From the NCBI GenBank assembly GCA_018228705.1, contig CP073694.1, positions 124,001 to 188,000 on the forward strand: a stretch of 64,000 bases of DNA, written 5' to 3'. Made by a program: the position numbers and the translations under genes. Position 1 is the first letter of the stretch. Every line of letters starts with the position of its first letter. Below are positions 15,962 to 24,756 of this stretch, piece after piece. The notes beneath the pieces were generated by a model. That model did not search any database. It saw only the letters and a program-made list of their open reading frames with translations, and was not told where the DNA came from. This DNA comes from Dysosmobacter sp. Marseille-Q4140 (GTDB taxonomy: Bacteria; Bacillota; Clostridia; Oscillospirales; Oscillospiraceae).

Positions 15962-16704
15962 CGGCGACCTCCGTCTCCACCCCGGCCGCCGCTGCGGCCG
16001 AGGAAGATCAGTACGAACCGCAGCAGCTGCAAAAGGCTCATCAGCAGCGCGGCCACATACGTCAGCGCCGCCGCCCGCAGCACCTTGCGGGCGCCGTAGT
16101 ACTCGTCCCCGTCCAGCATCCCCGTGCCCTCGATGGTCTCCAGAGCCCGGCGGGAGGCGTTGAACTCCACCGGCAGCGTCACCAGCTGGAAGAAGGTGGT
16201 GAGAGAGAACAAAATGATGCCCGCCAGAAACAGAGACTGGCTGTACAGAAACAGACCCACGAACAGCAGGATGAAAGAGAACCGGGAGCCCAGCTGGGTG
16301 GCGGGGATGATGGCGGTGCGCAGCCGCACGGGGCCGTACCCCACGGCGTACTGGACCGCGTGGCCCGCCTCGTGGGCGGCCACGCCCACCGCCGCCACCG
16401 TGGCGGCGCCGTAGACGTCCTCGGAGAGGTAGATGGTGTTGTCCCGGGGATCGTAGTGGTCGCTGAGGTGGCCCCGGCAGGGCCGGACGGGCACGCCCGC
16501 CACGCCGTTGGCCCGCAGCACCGCCTCCGCCGCCTGGGCGCCGGTGAGGCGCCGGCGGTTCATCACCTGACTGTACTGGCGGAAGTTGCCGGACACCTGG
16601 AACTGGGCCCAGACAGACAGGATGAGAACAGGGATCAGCAGCAGGAAATAGATATTGTTGGCGAGAAACTCGCCGTAGCTGTAATAGCCGTAAGAATAAG
16701 GCAT
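15958..16704 (-). CDS. Membrane zinc metallopeptidase, YugP family
   Basis: A 248-residue membrane protein with an N-terminal helix (about 18-34), the zinc-binding motif AAHEAGHAVQYAVGY near residue 110, and at least two further helices (about 130-165 and 208-232). This is the layout of the YugP (PF04298) neutral zinc metallopeptidases; their substrates are not known. It begins with the tyrosine-rich MPYSYGYYSYGEF and ends with a glycine/arginine tail. Located between fmt and rsmB, a position this family often has in Clostridia. Confidence 0.88.
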   Translation of the reverse strand: MPYSYGYYSYGEFLANNIYFLLLIPVLILSVWAQFQVSGNFRQYSQVMNRRRLTGAQAAEAVLRANGVAGVPVRPCRGHLSDHYDPRDNTIYLSEDVYGAATVAAVGVAAHEAGHAVQYAVGYGPVRLRTAIIPATQLGSRFSFILLFVGLFLYSQSLFLAGIILFSLTTFFQLVTLPVEFNASRRALETIEGTGMLDGDEYYGARKVLRAAALTYVAALLMSLLQLLRFVLIFLGRSGGRGGDGGRR

Positions 16705-16794
16705 GGAAAAACCTCGCAGTTAGAAAAATTCCGGAGCGGAGCCCCGACCATCCCTATTGTGACAAAAGGACCGCCCTTTTATCAAACAGCGATG

Positions 16795-17709
16795 TCAGAC
16801 CTCCATGGGGTGGCCCAGGAGATACGCGGCGGCGCTCATGCGCCTGCCGCCCTCGGCCTGGATCTCCGTCAGGTACAGGCTCCGCCCGTCGCCGCAGGCC
16901 ACCTCGATGCCCAGCTTTCCGGCGGAGAGCAGCGTGCCGGGGGCCTTGTCCGTGGCGCCGCCCGGGGCGGTGCGGTAGACCTTGAACCGCGTCCCGGCGA
17001 TCTCCGCCTGGGCGCAGGGCCATGGGATCAGCCCGCGGACCTGGCAGCTGATGGCCGCCGCGCTCCGGGTCCAATCCATGGCAGAGAGCTCCCGGCCCAG
17101 CATGGGCGCATAGGTCATCTCCGCCTCGTTCTGGGGCGTCCGGTCCGCGGTGCCCGCCGCCAGGGCGGTCACGGTCTCGCTGAGGGCCTCCGCCCCCAAC
17201 TGGGCAAGGCGCGCCGTCAGGGCCGGGGCGTCCTCGTCGGGGCCGATGGGGGTGGACTTTTGCAAAATGACGTCTCCGGCGTCCAGGGCTTTCGCCATAT
17301 ACATGATGGAGACGCCGGTGGTCTCCTCCCCGTTCAAAATGGCCCAGTTGATGGGGGCCGCGCCCCGGTACTTGGGCAGGAGCGAGGAGTGGACGTTGAT
17401 GGACCCCAGGGGCGGCACCTCCAGGATCGCCTCCGGCAGCAGCTTTCCATAGGCCGCCACCACCGTCAGCTCCGGCGCCAGGCCCTTCACCAGCTCCAAC
17501 GCGGCCTCGTCCCGCAGCGTGACGGGCTGGTACACGTCCAGGCCGACTGACAAGGCATATTCCTTTACAGGAGAGAAGGTCACCTTATGGCCCCGGTTCC
17601 GGGGTTTGTCCGGCTGGGTCAGCACGCCGCAGATGGTGTGCCCCTCCTCCACCAGGCGGTGCAGGGAGGCCACGGCGAACTCCGGCGTGCCCATGAACAG
17701 GATGCGCAT
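16795..17709 (-). CDS. fmt: Methionyl-tRNA formyltransferase
   Basis: A 304-residue enzyme that formylates Met-tRNAfMet with 10-formyl-THF before initiation. MRILFMGTPEFAVASL is the Rossmann start, and NVHSSLLPKYRGAAPINWAI with NGEETTGVSIM is the family signature around the formyl-donor site. The C-terminal OB-like tRNA-binding domain starts about residue 205. GGGGGAG precedes the ATG. It follows def by only 4 bases, so the formylase and deformylase are co-expressed. Confidence 0.96.
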   Translation of the reverse strand: MRILFMGTPEFAVASLHRLVEEGHTICGVLTQPDKPRNRGHKVTFSPVKEYALSVGLDVYQPVTLRDEAALELVKGLAPELTVVAAYGKLLPEAILEVPPLGSINVHSSLLPKYRGAAPINWAILNGEETTGVSIMYMAKALDAGDVILQKSTPIGPDEDAPALTARLAQLGAEALSETVTALAAGTADRTPQNEAEMTYAPMLGRELSAMDWTRSAAAISCQVRGLIPWPCAQAEIAGTRFKVYRTAPGGATDKAPGTLLSAGKLGIEVACGDGRSLYLTEIQAEGGRRMSAAAYLLGHPMEV

Positions 17710-17713
17710 GGGC

Positions 17714-18214
17714 TCACTCCCCCTCTTCTTCCCGCTCCAGATACTCCCGCAGCTCCTGGTCGGAGAGGAAGTGGTCCACGTGCTCCACGAACAGGTGGCC
17801 GTCCAGATGCTCGATCTCGTGGCAGAAGGCCCGGGCGGTGAGACCCTCGGCCTCCACCTCGAAGGGGCGGCCGTAGCGGTCCTGGGCCCGGACCCGGACC
17901 ACGTTGGGCCGGGTGACGATGCCCCACTTGCCGGGCACGCTGAGGCAACCCTCCAGGCCGGTCTGCTCCCCGCTGGTGGCCACGATCTCCGGGTTCACCA
18001 GCTCGATATACTCCTCGGAGCCCTCGTCCAGCACCACGCACACCCGCCGCAGCACCCCCACCTGGGGCGCTGCCAGTCCGGCGCCGTTGGCGTCGGAGAG
18101 CGTCTCGATCAGATCGTCCAGCAGCGCGTGCAGCCGGGGGTTGAACTCCGTCACCGGGCGGCAGACCTTCTCCAGGCACTCCTCGCCCTGTTCCACGATT
18201 TTCCGCAAAGCCAT
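17714..18214 (-). CDS. def: Peptide deformylase
   Basis: A 166-residue metal enzyme that removes the formyl group from nascent proteins. The three motifs are GAGLAAPQVG (residues 45-54), EGCLS (88-92, metal-binding Cys90) and HEIEHLDG (132-139). The frame is open far upstream because of an overlapping shadow of priA, but the ATG at 18214 follows GGGAGG and gives the typical MALRKIV start. A perfect 18-bp palindrome lies in the 68-base gap to priA. Confidence 0.96.
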   Translation of the reverse strand: MALRKIVEQGEECLEKVCRPVTEFNPRLHALLDDLIETLSDANGAGLAAPQVGVLRRVCVVLDEGSEEYIELVNPEIVATSGEQTGLEGCLSVPGKWGIVTRPNVVRVRAQDRYGRPFEVEAEGLTARAFCHEIEHLDGHLFVEHVDHFLSDQELREYLEREEEGE

Positions 18215-18282
18215 ATGTCTGAAACCTCCCTTGATCCATGGGCCGTCTCCGGCCCCGGGGCGCCGCGGCGCCCCGCCGTATA

Positions 18283-20715
18283 TTATTCCATGCTGTTGCA
18301 CTCCACAAACAAATGGATGCCCCGGTTGGCCCGGTCGGCGGAAAAGTCCCGCAGCAGGGCCCGGATGTGGGCCCTGGCGGCGGCGTCGTTCCGGCCCACC
18401 AGCAGGCAGTGATACCGATAGCGGTTGTTGAGCTTCACCACCGGCGCCGGAGCGGGGCCCAGGGCCTCCGTATCCGCCATGTCCGGCGCCCGGCACAGCC
18501 CGTCCAGGGCCTGCCGCACCCGGGCGGCGGCGCGGAGCACCACGCCCTCCTCGGGGCCGGAGACGGTGAAGGTGAAGAGATCTGCAAAGGGCGGACAGCG
18601 GCGCAGCCGCCGCATCCGGATCTCGCCCTGGTAAAAGCTCTGATAGTCCTGCCGGGCGGCGCAGCGGATCACGTCGTTTTCCGGCGCGTAGGTCTGGATG
18701 ACCGCCCGGCCCCGGCTGCCGCCCCGGCCGGCCCGGCCCACCACCTGGGTCAGCAGGCTGAAGGTCCGCTCGGCGGCGCGGTAGTTGTCCACGTACAGGC
18801 TCAGGTCCGCTGCCAGCACGCCCACCAGCGTCACACCGGGGAAGTCCAGGCCCTTGGCTACCATTTGGGTGCCCAGCAGGATGGGCACCCGCTCCTCCCG
18901 GAACCGCCGCAGGATGGGCTCGTGGCCGGAGGCGGCGGTGTCCGCGTCCAGCCGCAGGACCTCCGTCCCGGGAAACAGCTGCCGCAGCTCCTCCTCCACC
19001 TTCTGAGTTCCGCTGCCCACGTGCTTCAAAAGACCTCCGCACACCGGACACCGCTCCGGCGAGCGCTCGGAGTGGCCGCAGTGGTGGCACATGAGCCGCC
19101 CGTTGGCGGAGTGATACGTCAGGGGCACGCTGCACCGGGGACACTGGGGGACCTCCCCGCACTCTCCGCAAAGGAGCATGCGGCTGCTGCCCCGGCGGTT
19201 GAGAAACAAAATGCTCTGCTCGCCCCGGTCCAGGTTCTCCGCCAGCTCCCGCCGCAGCACCGCGCCGATGGAGCCGCTGTTGCCATTGCGGATCTCCTGG
19301 CGCAGGTCGGCGATGACCACCTCCGGCAGCGGACGGCGGTTGTAGCGCTCCGTCAGCTCCACCCGGTGATACACGCCCTGCTCCGCCGCCCAGGCGGTCT
19401 CCACCGACGGGGTGGCGGAGCCCAGCACCAGCACGGCCTTGTCCCGGCCGCAGAGGTACTTGGCTACGTCCCGGGCGTGGTAGCGGGGGGCGTTTTCCGA
19501 CTGGTAGCCGCTCTCCTGCTCCTCGTCCAGAATAACGAGGCCCAGGTTTTTCAGCGGCGCGAACACCGCTGAGCGGGTGCCCAGCACCACCTTGACCTCC
19601 CCCCGGCGGATGCGCTTCCACTGGTCGTACCGCTCCGTCACCCGCAGGGCACTGTGGATCATGGCCACGGCGTCTCCGAACCGGGCGGAGAAGCGGCGCA
19701 TCATCTGGGGCGTCAGCACGATCTCCGGCACCAGCACCAGCGCGGTGCGCCCCCGTTCCAGGGCATCGGCCACCAGGTGCAGATACACCAGGGTCTTGCC
19801 GCTGCCGGTGACGCCCTGCAAAAGGACCGCCTCCGGCCTGCCCGTGTCCGCCAGGACACGGATGGCCGCATAGGCGGCGGCCTGCTCCGCCGTCAGCACG
19901 GCGGGGGGCTCCGGCGCCGCGGTGTCCGTGGGGACCCGCAGCTCCTCCTCCGCCGTCAGGGTCACGAGGCCGGCCCGCTCCATGGCCCGCAGCGTGGACA
20001 TGGCGGCGCCGGTGAAATAGCACACGTCGGCAGCGGGGATGGGCCCGGAGGCGGAGAGCAGCTCCACCACCGCCCGGCGAACCGGTGCCCGGCGGTGGGC
20101 CAGCTGGTCCAGGGCCTCTCCGGCGTCCGCCGCCAGGCCGGCCATGAACCGCATCCGGTCTCCGGCCTTGCGGCGGGCGTCGGTCTCGTGGACCACAGCC
20201 CCCTCCTTCTCCAGTGCCCGCAGCACGGTGCCCGCGCCGCTTCCGCAGGCCGCTTCCAAAGCCGCCTGCTCCGCCCTGCCGCCGGCGGCGCGGAGCGCCT
20301 CCAGGACCGCCCGGGCCGCCGGGGACAGCCCTTCTTCCGAAACAGGCTCTGTCAGCTGCCAGATCTCCCGGAGGCGGAACCACAGCCCCGCCGGCAGCAG
20401 CGTCCTGGCCGCCTCGAATACCGTGCAGAAGTACCGGCCCCGCAGCCACAGCGCCAGGGCGATGCCGTCCGCGTCCAGCACCGGCTCAGGGTCCAGTACC
20501 GCCGTCAGGGGCTTGAGGCCGGGGATCTTCTCCCCCTCGCCCCGGGCCAGGATCAGCCCCTCGCTGGTGCGGTTGCCCCGGCCGAAGGGGACCGTGACCC
20601 GGGCGCCGGGCAGGGCCGCTTCCAGCCACCGCTCCGGCACCAGATAGTCATAGGGCTTATCAATGGAATAGGGCGCGGCGCTGACCGCGACCTTTACGAT
20701 GACAGCGGTCTCCAT
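18283..20715 (-). CDS. priA: Primosomal protein N', replication restart helicase
   Basis: An 810-residue helicase that reloads the replisome at stalled forks. The N-terminal DNA-binding domain covers about 1-200, a winged-helix part follows, and the helicase begins at Walker A GVTGSGKT (near residue 305) with the DEExH-type box DEEQES. The zinc-binding region has eight cysteines in pattern CGECGEVPQCPRC ... CHHCGHS ... CPVCGG. Helicase motif VI-like QVVGRAGRGG is intact. Length is slightly above the usual 730-800. It lies between rpoZ and def, as in most Firmicutes. Confidence 0.95.
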   Translation of the reverse strand: METAVIVKVAVSAAPYSIDKPYDYLVPERWLEAALPGARVTVPFGRGNRTSEGLILARGEGEKIPGLKPLTAVLDPEPVLDADGIALALWLRGRYFCTVFEAARTLLPAGLWFRLREIWQLTEPVSEEGLSPAARAVLEALRAAGGRAEQAALEAACGSGAGTVLRALEKEGAVVHETDARRKAGDRMRFMAGLAADAGEALDQLAHRRAPVRRAVVELLSASGPIPAADVCYFTGAAMSTLRAMERAGLVTLTAEEELRVPTDTAAPEPPAVLTAEQAAAYAAIRVLADTGRPEAVLLQGVTGSGKTLVYLHLVADALERGRTALVLVPEIVLTPQMMRRFSARFGDAVAMIHSALRVTERYDQWKRIRRGEVKVVLGTRSAVFAPLKNLGLVILDEEQESGYQSENAPRYHARDVAKYLCGRDKAVLVLGSATPSVETAWAAEQGVYHRVELTERYNRRPLPEVVIADLRQEIRNGNSGSIGAVLRRELAENLDRGEQSILFLNRRGSSRMLLCGECGEVPQCPRCSVPLTYHSANGRLMCHHCGHSERSPERCPVCGGLLKHVGSGTQKVEEELRQLFPGTEVLRLDADTAASGHEPILRRFREERVPILLGTQMVAKGLDFPGVTLVGVLAADLSLYVDNYRAAERTFSLLTQVVGRAGRGGSRGRAVIQTYAPENDVIRCAARQDYQSFYQGEIRMRRLRRCPPFADLFTFTVSGPEEGVVLRAAARVRQALDGLCRAPDMADTEALGPAPAPVVKLNNRYRYHCLLVGRNDAAARAHIRALLRDFSADRANRGIHLFVECNSME

Positions 20716-20735
20716 GCCTCGCCCTCCTCCGTGTC

Positions 20736-20951
20736 TCAGTCCTCCCGGATGGTCAGATCCATGCCCCTGGCGTCCAGCCGGCCCTCAGCCACCTCGTTGA
20801 TGGCCATGGTGACGGGCTTTTCCTCCAGATGCTCCTCGGCCGCCTCGGCGGCGTCGGCGATCTGGCGGGCCCGGCGGGCCACCACATTCACCAGCATGTA
20901 GCGGTTGGGCACATAAGAGGTCAGTTTGTTCATAGCGGGATACAGCATCAT
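20736..20951 (-). CDS. rpoZ: DNA-directed RNA polymerase omega subunit
   Basis: A 71-residue protein that helps assemble RNA polymerase. The conserved core PNRYMLVNVVARRARQIADAA is followed by EEKPVTMAINEVAEGRL, the omega signature. Two adjacent ATG codons (20951 and 20948) and a further one at 20963 are possible; 20951 is preferred because GGATG lies about 10 bases upstream and the usual start is MMLYP. Sits between gmk and priA. Confidence 0.9.
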   Translation of the reverse strand: MMLYPAMNKLTSYVPNRYMLVNVVARRARQIADAAEAAEEHLEEKPVTMAINEVAEGRLDARGMDLTIRED

Positions 20952-21020
20952 AACACAACACATCCATTCTGCCTGTTCAGGCGGTCAAATTTAGTATGGG
21001 AAAACCGGGGAAAACGGGCC

Positions 21021-21617
21021 TCAGCGGCCGTTGATGATCTCCATCCGCTCCCGGGGCTTGCAGTGCTCCGCCGTCATGATGGCGTTGAGCTCGCCCACGG
21101 CGTTCTCCACCGTGTCATTGATGACGAAGTAATCGTAGGTGTGGGCCGTCTGGAATTCCACCTTGGCCCGCAGAAGGCGCTTTTGGATCTTTTCCGGGCT
21201 GTCGGTGCCCCGCTCGGTGAGGCGCCGCTCCAGCTCCGACCAGCTGGGCGGGGCGATGAAGATACGCACCGTGTCGGGCCGCTTGCTGGTGACCTGGATG
21301 GCACCCTGGACCTCGATGTCCAAAATCACGTCCTTGCCCTGCTCCATGGCCTCGTCCACATAGCGCTTGGGCGTTCCGTAGAAGTTGCCCACATACTCGG
21401 CGTACTCCAGGAACTGCTCCTTGGCGATCCACTTGCGGAAGGAGTCCACGTCCATGAAGTGGTAGTGGACGCCGTCCAGCTCGCCGGGCCGGGGGTCGCG
21501 GGTGGTGGCGGAGACAGAGAAGTACAGGTTTTTCCGGGATTCCAGCAGGGCGGCGAGCACCGTGCTCTTGCCCACGCCGGAGGGGCCGGAAATGATGAAC
21601 GTCTTGCCTTTTCGCAT
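21021..21617 (-). CDS. gmk: Guanylate kinase
   Basis: A 198-residue kinase that makes GDP from GMP. The P-loop GPSGVGKST is at residues 11-19, the GMP-binding part SATTRDPRPGELDGVHYHF follows, and the lid region has RLTERGTDSPEKIQKRL. The length is slightly less than the E. coli enzyme (207). It follows remA by 4 bases and precedes rpoZ, the standard order. Confidence 0.96.
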   Translation of the reverse strand: MRKGKTFIISGPSGVGKSTVLAALLESRKNLYFSVSATTRDPRPGELDGVHYHFMDVDSFRKWIAKEQFLEYAEYVGNFYGTPKRYVDEAMEQGKDVILDIEVQGAIQVTSKRPDTVRIFIAPPSWSELERRLTERGTDSPEKIQKRLLRAKVEFQTAHTYDYFVINDTVENAVGELNAIMTAEHCKPRERMEIINGR

Positions 21618-21621
21618 GGTT

Positions 21622-21879
21622 TCAATCCCTTTCCTCAGTAGCTGGCTCTCCCTGGAGCCGCTGGCCGAACCGCTCCGGCGGCAGGGCCGATAAGATCACA
21701 TGGTCGCTGTCCATGATGAAGATGGAGGCGGTCTTGCGGCCGTAGGTGGCGTCGATCAGCATGCCCCGCTCCCGGGACTCCTGGATCATGCGCTTGATGG
21801 GCGCCGAGTCCGGCCCCACCACGGCGATGACCCGCTGGGCGGAGACCAGGCTGCCGAAGCCGATGTTGATGAGCTTCAT
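21622..21879 (-). CDS. remA: Extracellular-matrix regulator RemA (DUF370)
   Basis: An 85-residue DNA-binding protein starting [20 protein letters not shown], the invariant beginning of the RemA/YlzA family. In Bacillus it forms ring-shaped oligomers and activates biofilm matrix and osmoprotection genes; in organisms without those genes its targets are unknown. The frame is open six codons further upstream, but the ATG at 21879 begins the conserved sequence. Lies between yicC and gmk as in most Clostridia. Confidence 0.93.
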   Translation of the reverse strand: MKLINIGFGSLVSAQRVIAVVGPDSAPIKRMIQESRERGMLIDATYGRKTASIFIMDSDHVILSALPPERFGQRLQGEPATEERD

Positions 21880-21886
21880 GGCCGCC

Positions 21887-22768
21887 TCACTCCACATTCT
21901 GGACCTGCTCGCGCATCTTCTCCACCTCGGCCTTGAGGCCCACCACCACCTGGGCGATGGCCACGTCCGAGCACTTGGAGCCGATGGTGTTGGACTCGCG
22001 GTTGACCTCCTGGATCAGGAAGTCCATCTTCCGGCCCATGGGCTCGTCGCTCTGGAGCATGGTGCGCAGCTGGGCCACGTGGCTCCGCAGGCGCACGGTC
22101 TCCTCGTCCACGGCCACCTTGTCGGCGTAGATGGCGGCCTCGGTCAGGATGCGCTGGGGGTCCACGGTGGCGCTTTGCAGCACCTCCTGCATCCGGGCGG
22201 TGAGCTTGGCCCGGTACTCCGCCACGGTCTGGGGGGACCGCTCCTCCACCTGGGCGGTATAGGCCTCGATGGCGTCCAGGCGGTTTGCGATGTCCTCGGC
22301 CAGCTTCTGTCCCTCCACGGCACGCATGGCGTGATAGGCGGCCAGGGCTTCCTCCAGTACGGCGCAGAGATCGGCGCTGACGGTCTCCAGATCCTCGTCG
22401 GCCTTGGTGACGGTCAGCACATCGGGAAAGCGGGCCAGGGTCTCCGGCGTCACCTTATAGGCCGTGGGGCCGCAGACCTCCGCCAGCTCTCCCAAGGCGG
22501 CGGCGTACTGAGCCGCCAGCTCCCGGTTCACCGTGACCTTTGCCACATCCGCGGCAGAGGCGTCCACAGTGACGAACACGTCCACCTTGCCACGGGAGAC
22601 GCTTTTCTGCACGGTCTGCTTCACCGCGTCCTCGGCGAAGGCGTACATCCGGGGCATTTTCACCGTGCAGTCCAGATACCGGTTGTTGACGGAGCGGACC
22701 TCCACGGTGATGTCCCGCTTGTTGAGGGTCTGCCGGGCCCGGCCGTAGCCGGTCATGCTTTTGATCAT
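21887..22768 (-). CDS. YicC/YloC family endoribonuclease
   Basis: A 293-residue protein with the family start [19 protein letters not shown], the [18 protein letters not shown] motif and the C-terminal end [20 protein letters not shown]. YicC proteins form a ring-shaped endoribonuclease that takes part in small-RNA turnover in E. coli; the Firmicutes members are less studied. ATG follows GGGAGGAAG. It is seven bases ahead of remA in the operon. Confidence 0.93.
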   Translation of the reverse strand: MIKSMTGYGRARQTLNKRDITVEVRSVNNRYLDCTVKMPRMYAFAEDAVKQTVQKSVSRGKVDVFVTVDASAADVAKVTVNRELAAQYAAALGELAEVCGPTAYKVTPETLARFPDVLTVTKADEDLETVSADLCAVLEEALAAYHAMRAVEGQKLAEDIANRLDAIEAYTAQVEERSPQTVAEYRAKLTARMQEVLQSATVDPQRILTEAAIYADKVAVDEETVRLRSHVAQLRTMLQSDEPMGRKMDFLIQEVNRESNTIGSKCSDVAIAQVVVGLKAEVEKMREQVQNVE

Positions 22769-22792
22769 GGTTCTTCCTCCCTTTCACCTGGC

Positions 22793-23431
22793 TCAGCAGC
22801 AGAAGTAGTAGCCGCCGCCGTTGCACAGGGTATAGGCACAGCACAGCGTCAGACAGGGGTTGGCCGTGCACATATCGGTTCCGAAGGTGCGCCCCTCCGG
22901 GTGGTAGGTGGTCTCTCCGGCGTGGTCCATGAACTCCAGGGCCCGGCGGTATTCGGCGTTGCCCGGGTCCATCTGGCAGGCGGTCTGGTAATACCGGTGG
23001 GCCTCGTCCATCCAGCCCCGGCGGTAGCACACGGCCCCCCGCAGAAAGTTCCACTCGGCGTTGTGGTCGCTGTAATTGGCCAGCAGCGCCTCCGCCCGGG
23101 TCAGATCGCCGGTGGAAATGGCGATGCGCACCTGCTGCAATACGGAGCTGGAGCCCGCGTAGGAGCCGGAGTATCCCCCGTATCCGCCATAGCTGCCGCC
23201 GTAGCCGGAGGCCGACGAGGAGGACGACCCGCCGCCCTTGCTGCCCCGTTCCTTGGTGATCTGCTCGTAAGCGGCGTTGATCTCCTTCATCTTCTCCTGA
23301 GCCAGGTCCGCCAGGGGATTGTCATGATAATTGTCCGGATGGTACTTTCTGGCCAGATTCAGATAGGCCTTTTTCACTTCCGCATCCGTGGCCGTCTCCG
23401 GCACACCCAGGATCTTGTAGGGATCGTTCAT
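22793..23431 (-). CDS. J-domain protein with cysteine-rich tail
   Basis: A 212-residue protein. The J domain covers residues 1-66, with HPD at 31-33 (KYHPDNYHDNP), so it should stimulate an Hsp70. A low-complexity glycine, serine and tyrosine stretch follows (about 67-95), then a TPR-like helical part (about 100-170), and a C-terminal tail with six cysteines (NPCLTLCCAYTLC and YYFCC). Its ATG overlaps the stop of the DUF5685 gene (ATGA), so the two proteins are translationally coupled. The client and metal or disulfide role of the tail are unknown. Confidence 0.88.
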   Translation of the reverse strand: MNDPYKILGVPETATDAEVKKAYLNLARKYHPDNYHDNPLADLAQEKMKEINAAYEQITKERGSKGGGSSSSSASGYGGSYGGYGGYSGSYAGSSSVLQQVRIAISTGDLTRAEALLANYSDHNAEWNFLRGAVCYRRGWMDEAHRYYQTACQMDPGNAEYRRALEFMDHAGETTYHPEGRTFGTDMCTANPCLTLCCAYTLCNGGGYYFCC

Positions 23432-24333
23432 GTGGTTTCCTCAACATTCTTGTGTTTCTCTTTGTATCTGCCCCGGACCGCCGCCCGGAAGGTGCCGTCC
23501 AACACCGCCCGGCCCACCTGGAAGAGGCTGCCGTAGAAGGTGGCCTCCAGCAGGGGCGACCATACGCCGAAGTCCCAGAGCTCATAGGCGGTGGTCATCA
23601 TGCGGATGGAGTGGTCCAGTGTGGCGGAAAACGCCTGCCGGGCCTCCGCCGTCCAGACGCCGTTTCTCAGGCCGTAGCGCAGTGCCACGGGGTTATAATT
23701 CCCGGAGGCGGCGTCTTTTTTCAGATCGTCCGCCGCGTCCACCAGGTATACCCAGCGGCCCAGGTGGTAGAGGATCTGCTCCAGCACCCGGCGGCGAATG
23801 GGATCATCCACCTCCGCTGCGGCACCGGAGAGCAGAGCTGCAAAGGCGTCTGCCGGCGGGTCCAGGGCCGGGCAGTTCTCCGCCTCCAGCCGCGAGAGGA
23901 TCTCCAGCTGGCGCCGCACGGCCTGGTCGAACCGGGGACGGCGCTCCGCCGCCCGGCGGTAGGCCCGGTGCAAAGCGGCGCCGCCAGCCCGGTACGGCAG
24001 GCCCTTGAGTGAGCCGTGGTCCGCCACGCCGTCCCGGGCCTGCCACCAGGCCAGGATCACGCTCTCGTCCGCGGCCAGAGCCAGGGCCGGCGTCTCAGGC
24101 TGGAACTCCCTGGGGCGCAGGGGGCTCACCGGGCACCGGGACCGCTCCGGCGCCCCCTCCTCCCGGTCCGAGAGGAGGATGGCCAGGTAGGTGAAATCGT
24201 AGTTCAGGATAAATCGCTCCGTCAGGCCGTACCGCCGGCCCAGGGTATGGCAGAGGCCGCAGTAGGCCCGGCGGAACCGCTCCGTCTCCGCCTGGGGCAG
24301 CTCCCCCAGAGGCGGACGCACATAGCCGACCAT
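23428..24333 (-). CDS. DUF5685 family protein
   Basis: A 301-residue protein starting MVGYVRPPLGELPQAETERF, with a CGLCHTLGRRYGL motif near residue 28 and an all-helical sequence thereafter. The pattern matches the DUF5685 family found beside J-domain genes in Clostridia; no biochemical function is established. The frame stays open 104 codons upstream, but that is a shadow of rseC; the ATG at 24333 overlaps the rseC stop. Overlaps the J-protein gene at its 3' end. Confidence 0.75.
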   Translation of the reverse strand: MVGYVRPPLGELPQAETERFRRAYCGLCHTLGRRYGLTERFILNYDFTYLAILLSDREEGAPERSRCPVSPLRPREFQPETPALALAADESVILAWWQARDGVADHGSLKGLPYRAGGAALHRAYRRAAERRPRFDQAVRRQLEILSRLEAENCPALDPPADAFAALLSGAAAEVDDPIRRRVLEQILYHLGRWVYLVDAADDLKKDAASGNYNPVALRYGLRNGVWTAEARQAFSATLDHSIRMMTTAYELWDFGVWSPLLEATFYGSLFQVGRAVLDGTFRAAVRGRYKEKHKNVEETT

Positions 24334-24740
24334 CAGAACAGCCGGACGATGGTGAAGCGGAGGCCGCCCTGCCTGCGCAGCCGGCGGTCGTAAGCCACGG
24401 CGATCAGGATGCCCAGCACAAAGCCGATACCGCCAAACAGGTAGCGGATGGGTGCGCTGGCCACAGCGATGGTGGCGAAGTATCCCACCAGGAACAGTAC
24501 CACCGGCGTCAGGTACACCAGGGCCACGATGCCCAGCATTTTCTGGGTGTCGCTCTGGACCACCACCTTCTGCCCGGGCTTGGCCCCGATGGGGTTGGCC
24601 GCCCGGGCCTGCACGGCGGCGCCGGTGACGCCGCAGCCGGCGCACTCCTCGCAGTCGTGCCCGCAGGCGGACTTCCGTGGTACGGAGATCACGGCGTAAT
24701 CCCCGGCCAAGAGACGTTCTACTGTTGCGATTTGGGTCAT
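24333..24740 (-). CDS. RseC/MucC family membrane protein
   Basis: A 135-residue protein. A cysteine cluster CGHDCEECAGCG at about residues 26-37 is followed by a small beta domain with GAKPGQKVVVQSD and two membrane helices (about 70-92 and 97-115). This is the SoxR-reducing system RseC layout (PF04246), where the cysteines sit on the cytoplasmic side and may hold an iron-sulfur cluster. The physiological role in Clostridia is not settled; links with Rnf or redox reset are inferred elsewhere, and no rnf genes are in this window. Confidence 0.85.
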   Translation of the reverse strand: MTQIATVERLLAGDYAVISVPRKSACGHDCEECAGCGVTGAAVQARAANPIGAKPGQKVVVQSDTQKMLGIVALVYLTPVVLFLVGYFATIAVASAPIRYLFGGIGFVLGILIAVAYDRRLRRQGGLRFTIVRLF

Positions 24741-24756
24741 GTTTCTTCGTTCTCCT

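Noticed and set aside
18256-18273. Perfect 18-bp palindrome between priA and def as a terminator
   Set aside because: No T-run follows on the minus strand and the operon continues; more likely a simple GC palindrome.
17714-20449. A 911-residue fusion of a large protein with peptide deformylase
   Set aside because: The upstream part is an out-of-frame shadow of priA; deformylase has its own ribosome site and ATG at 18214.
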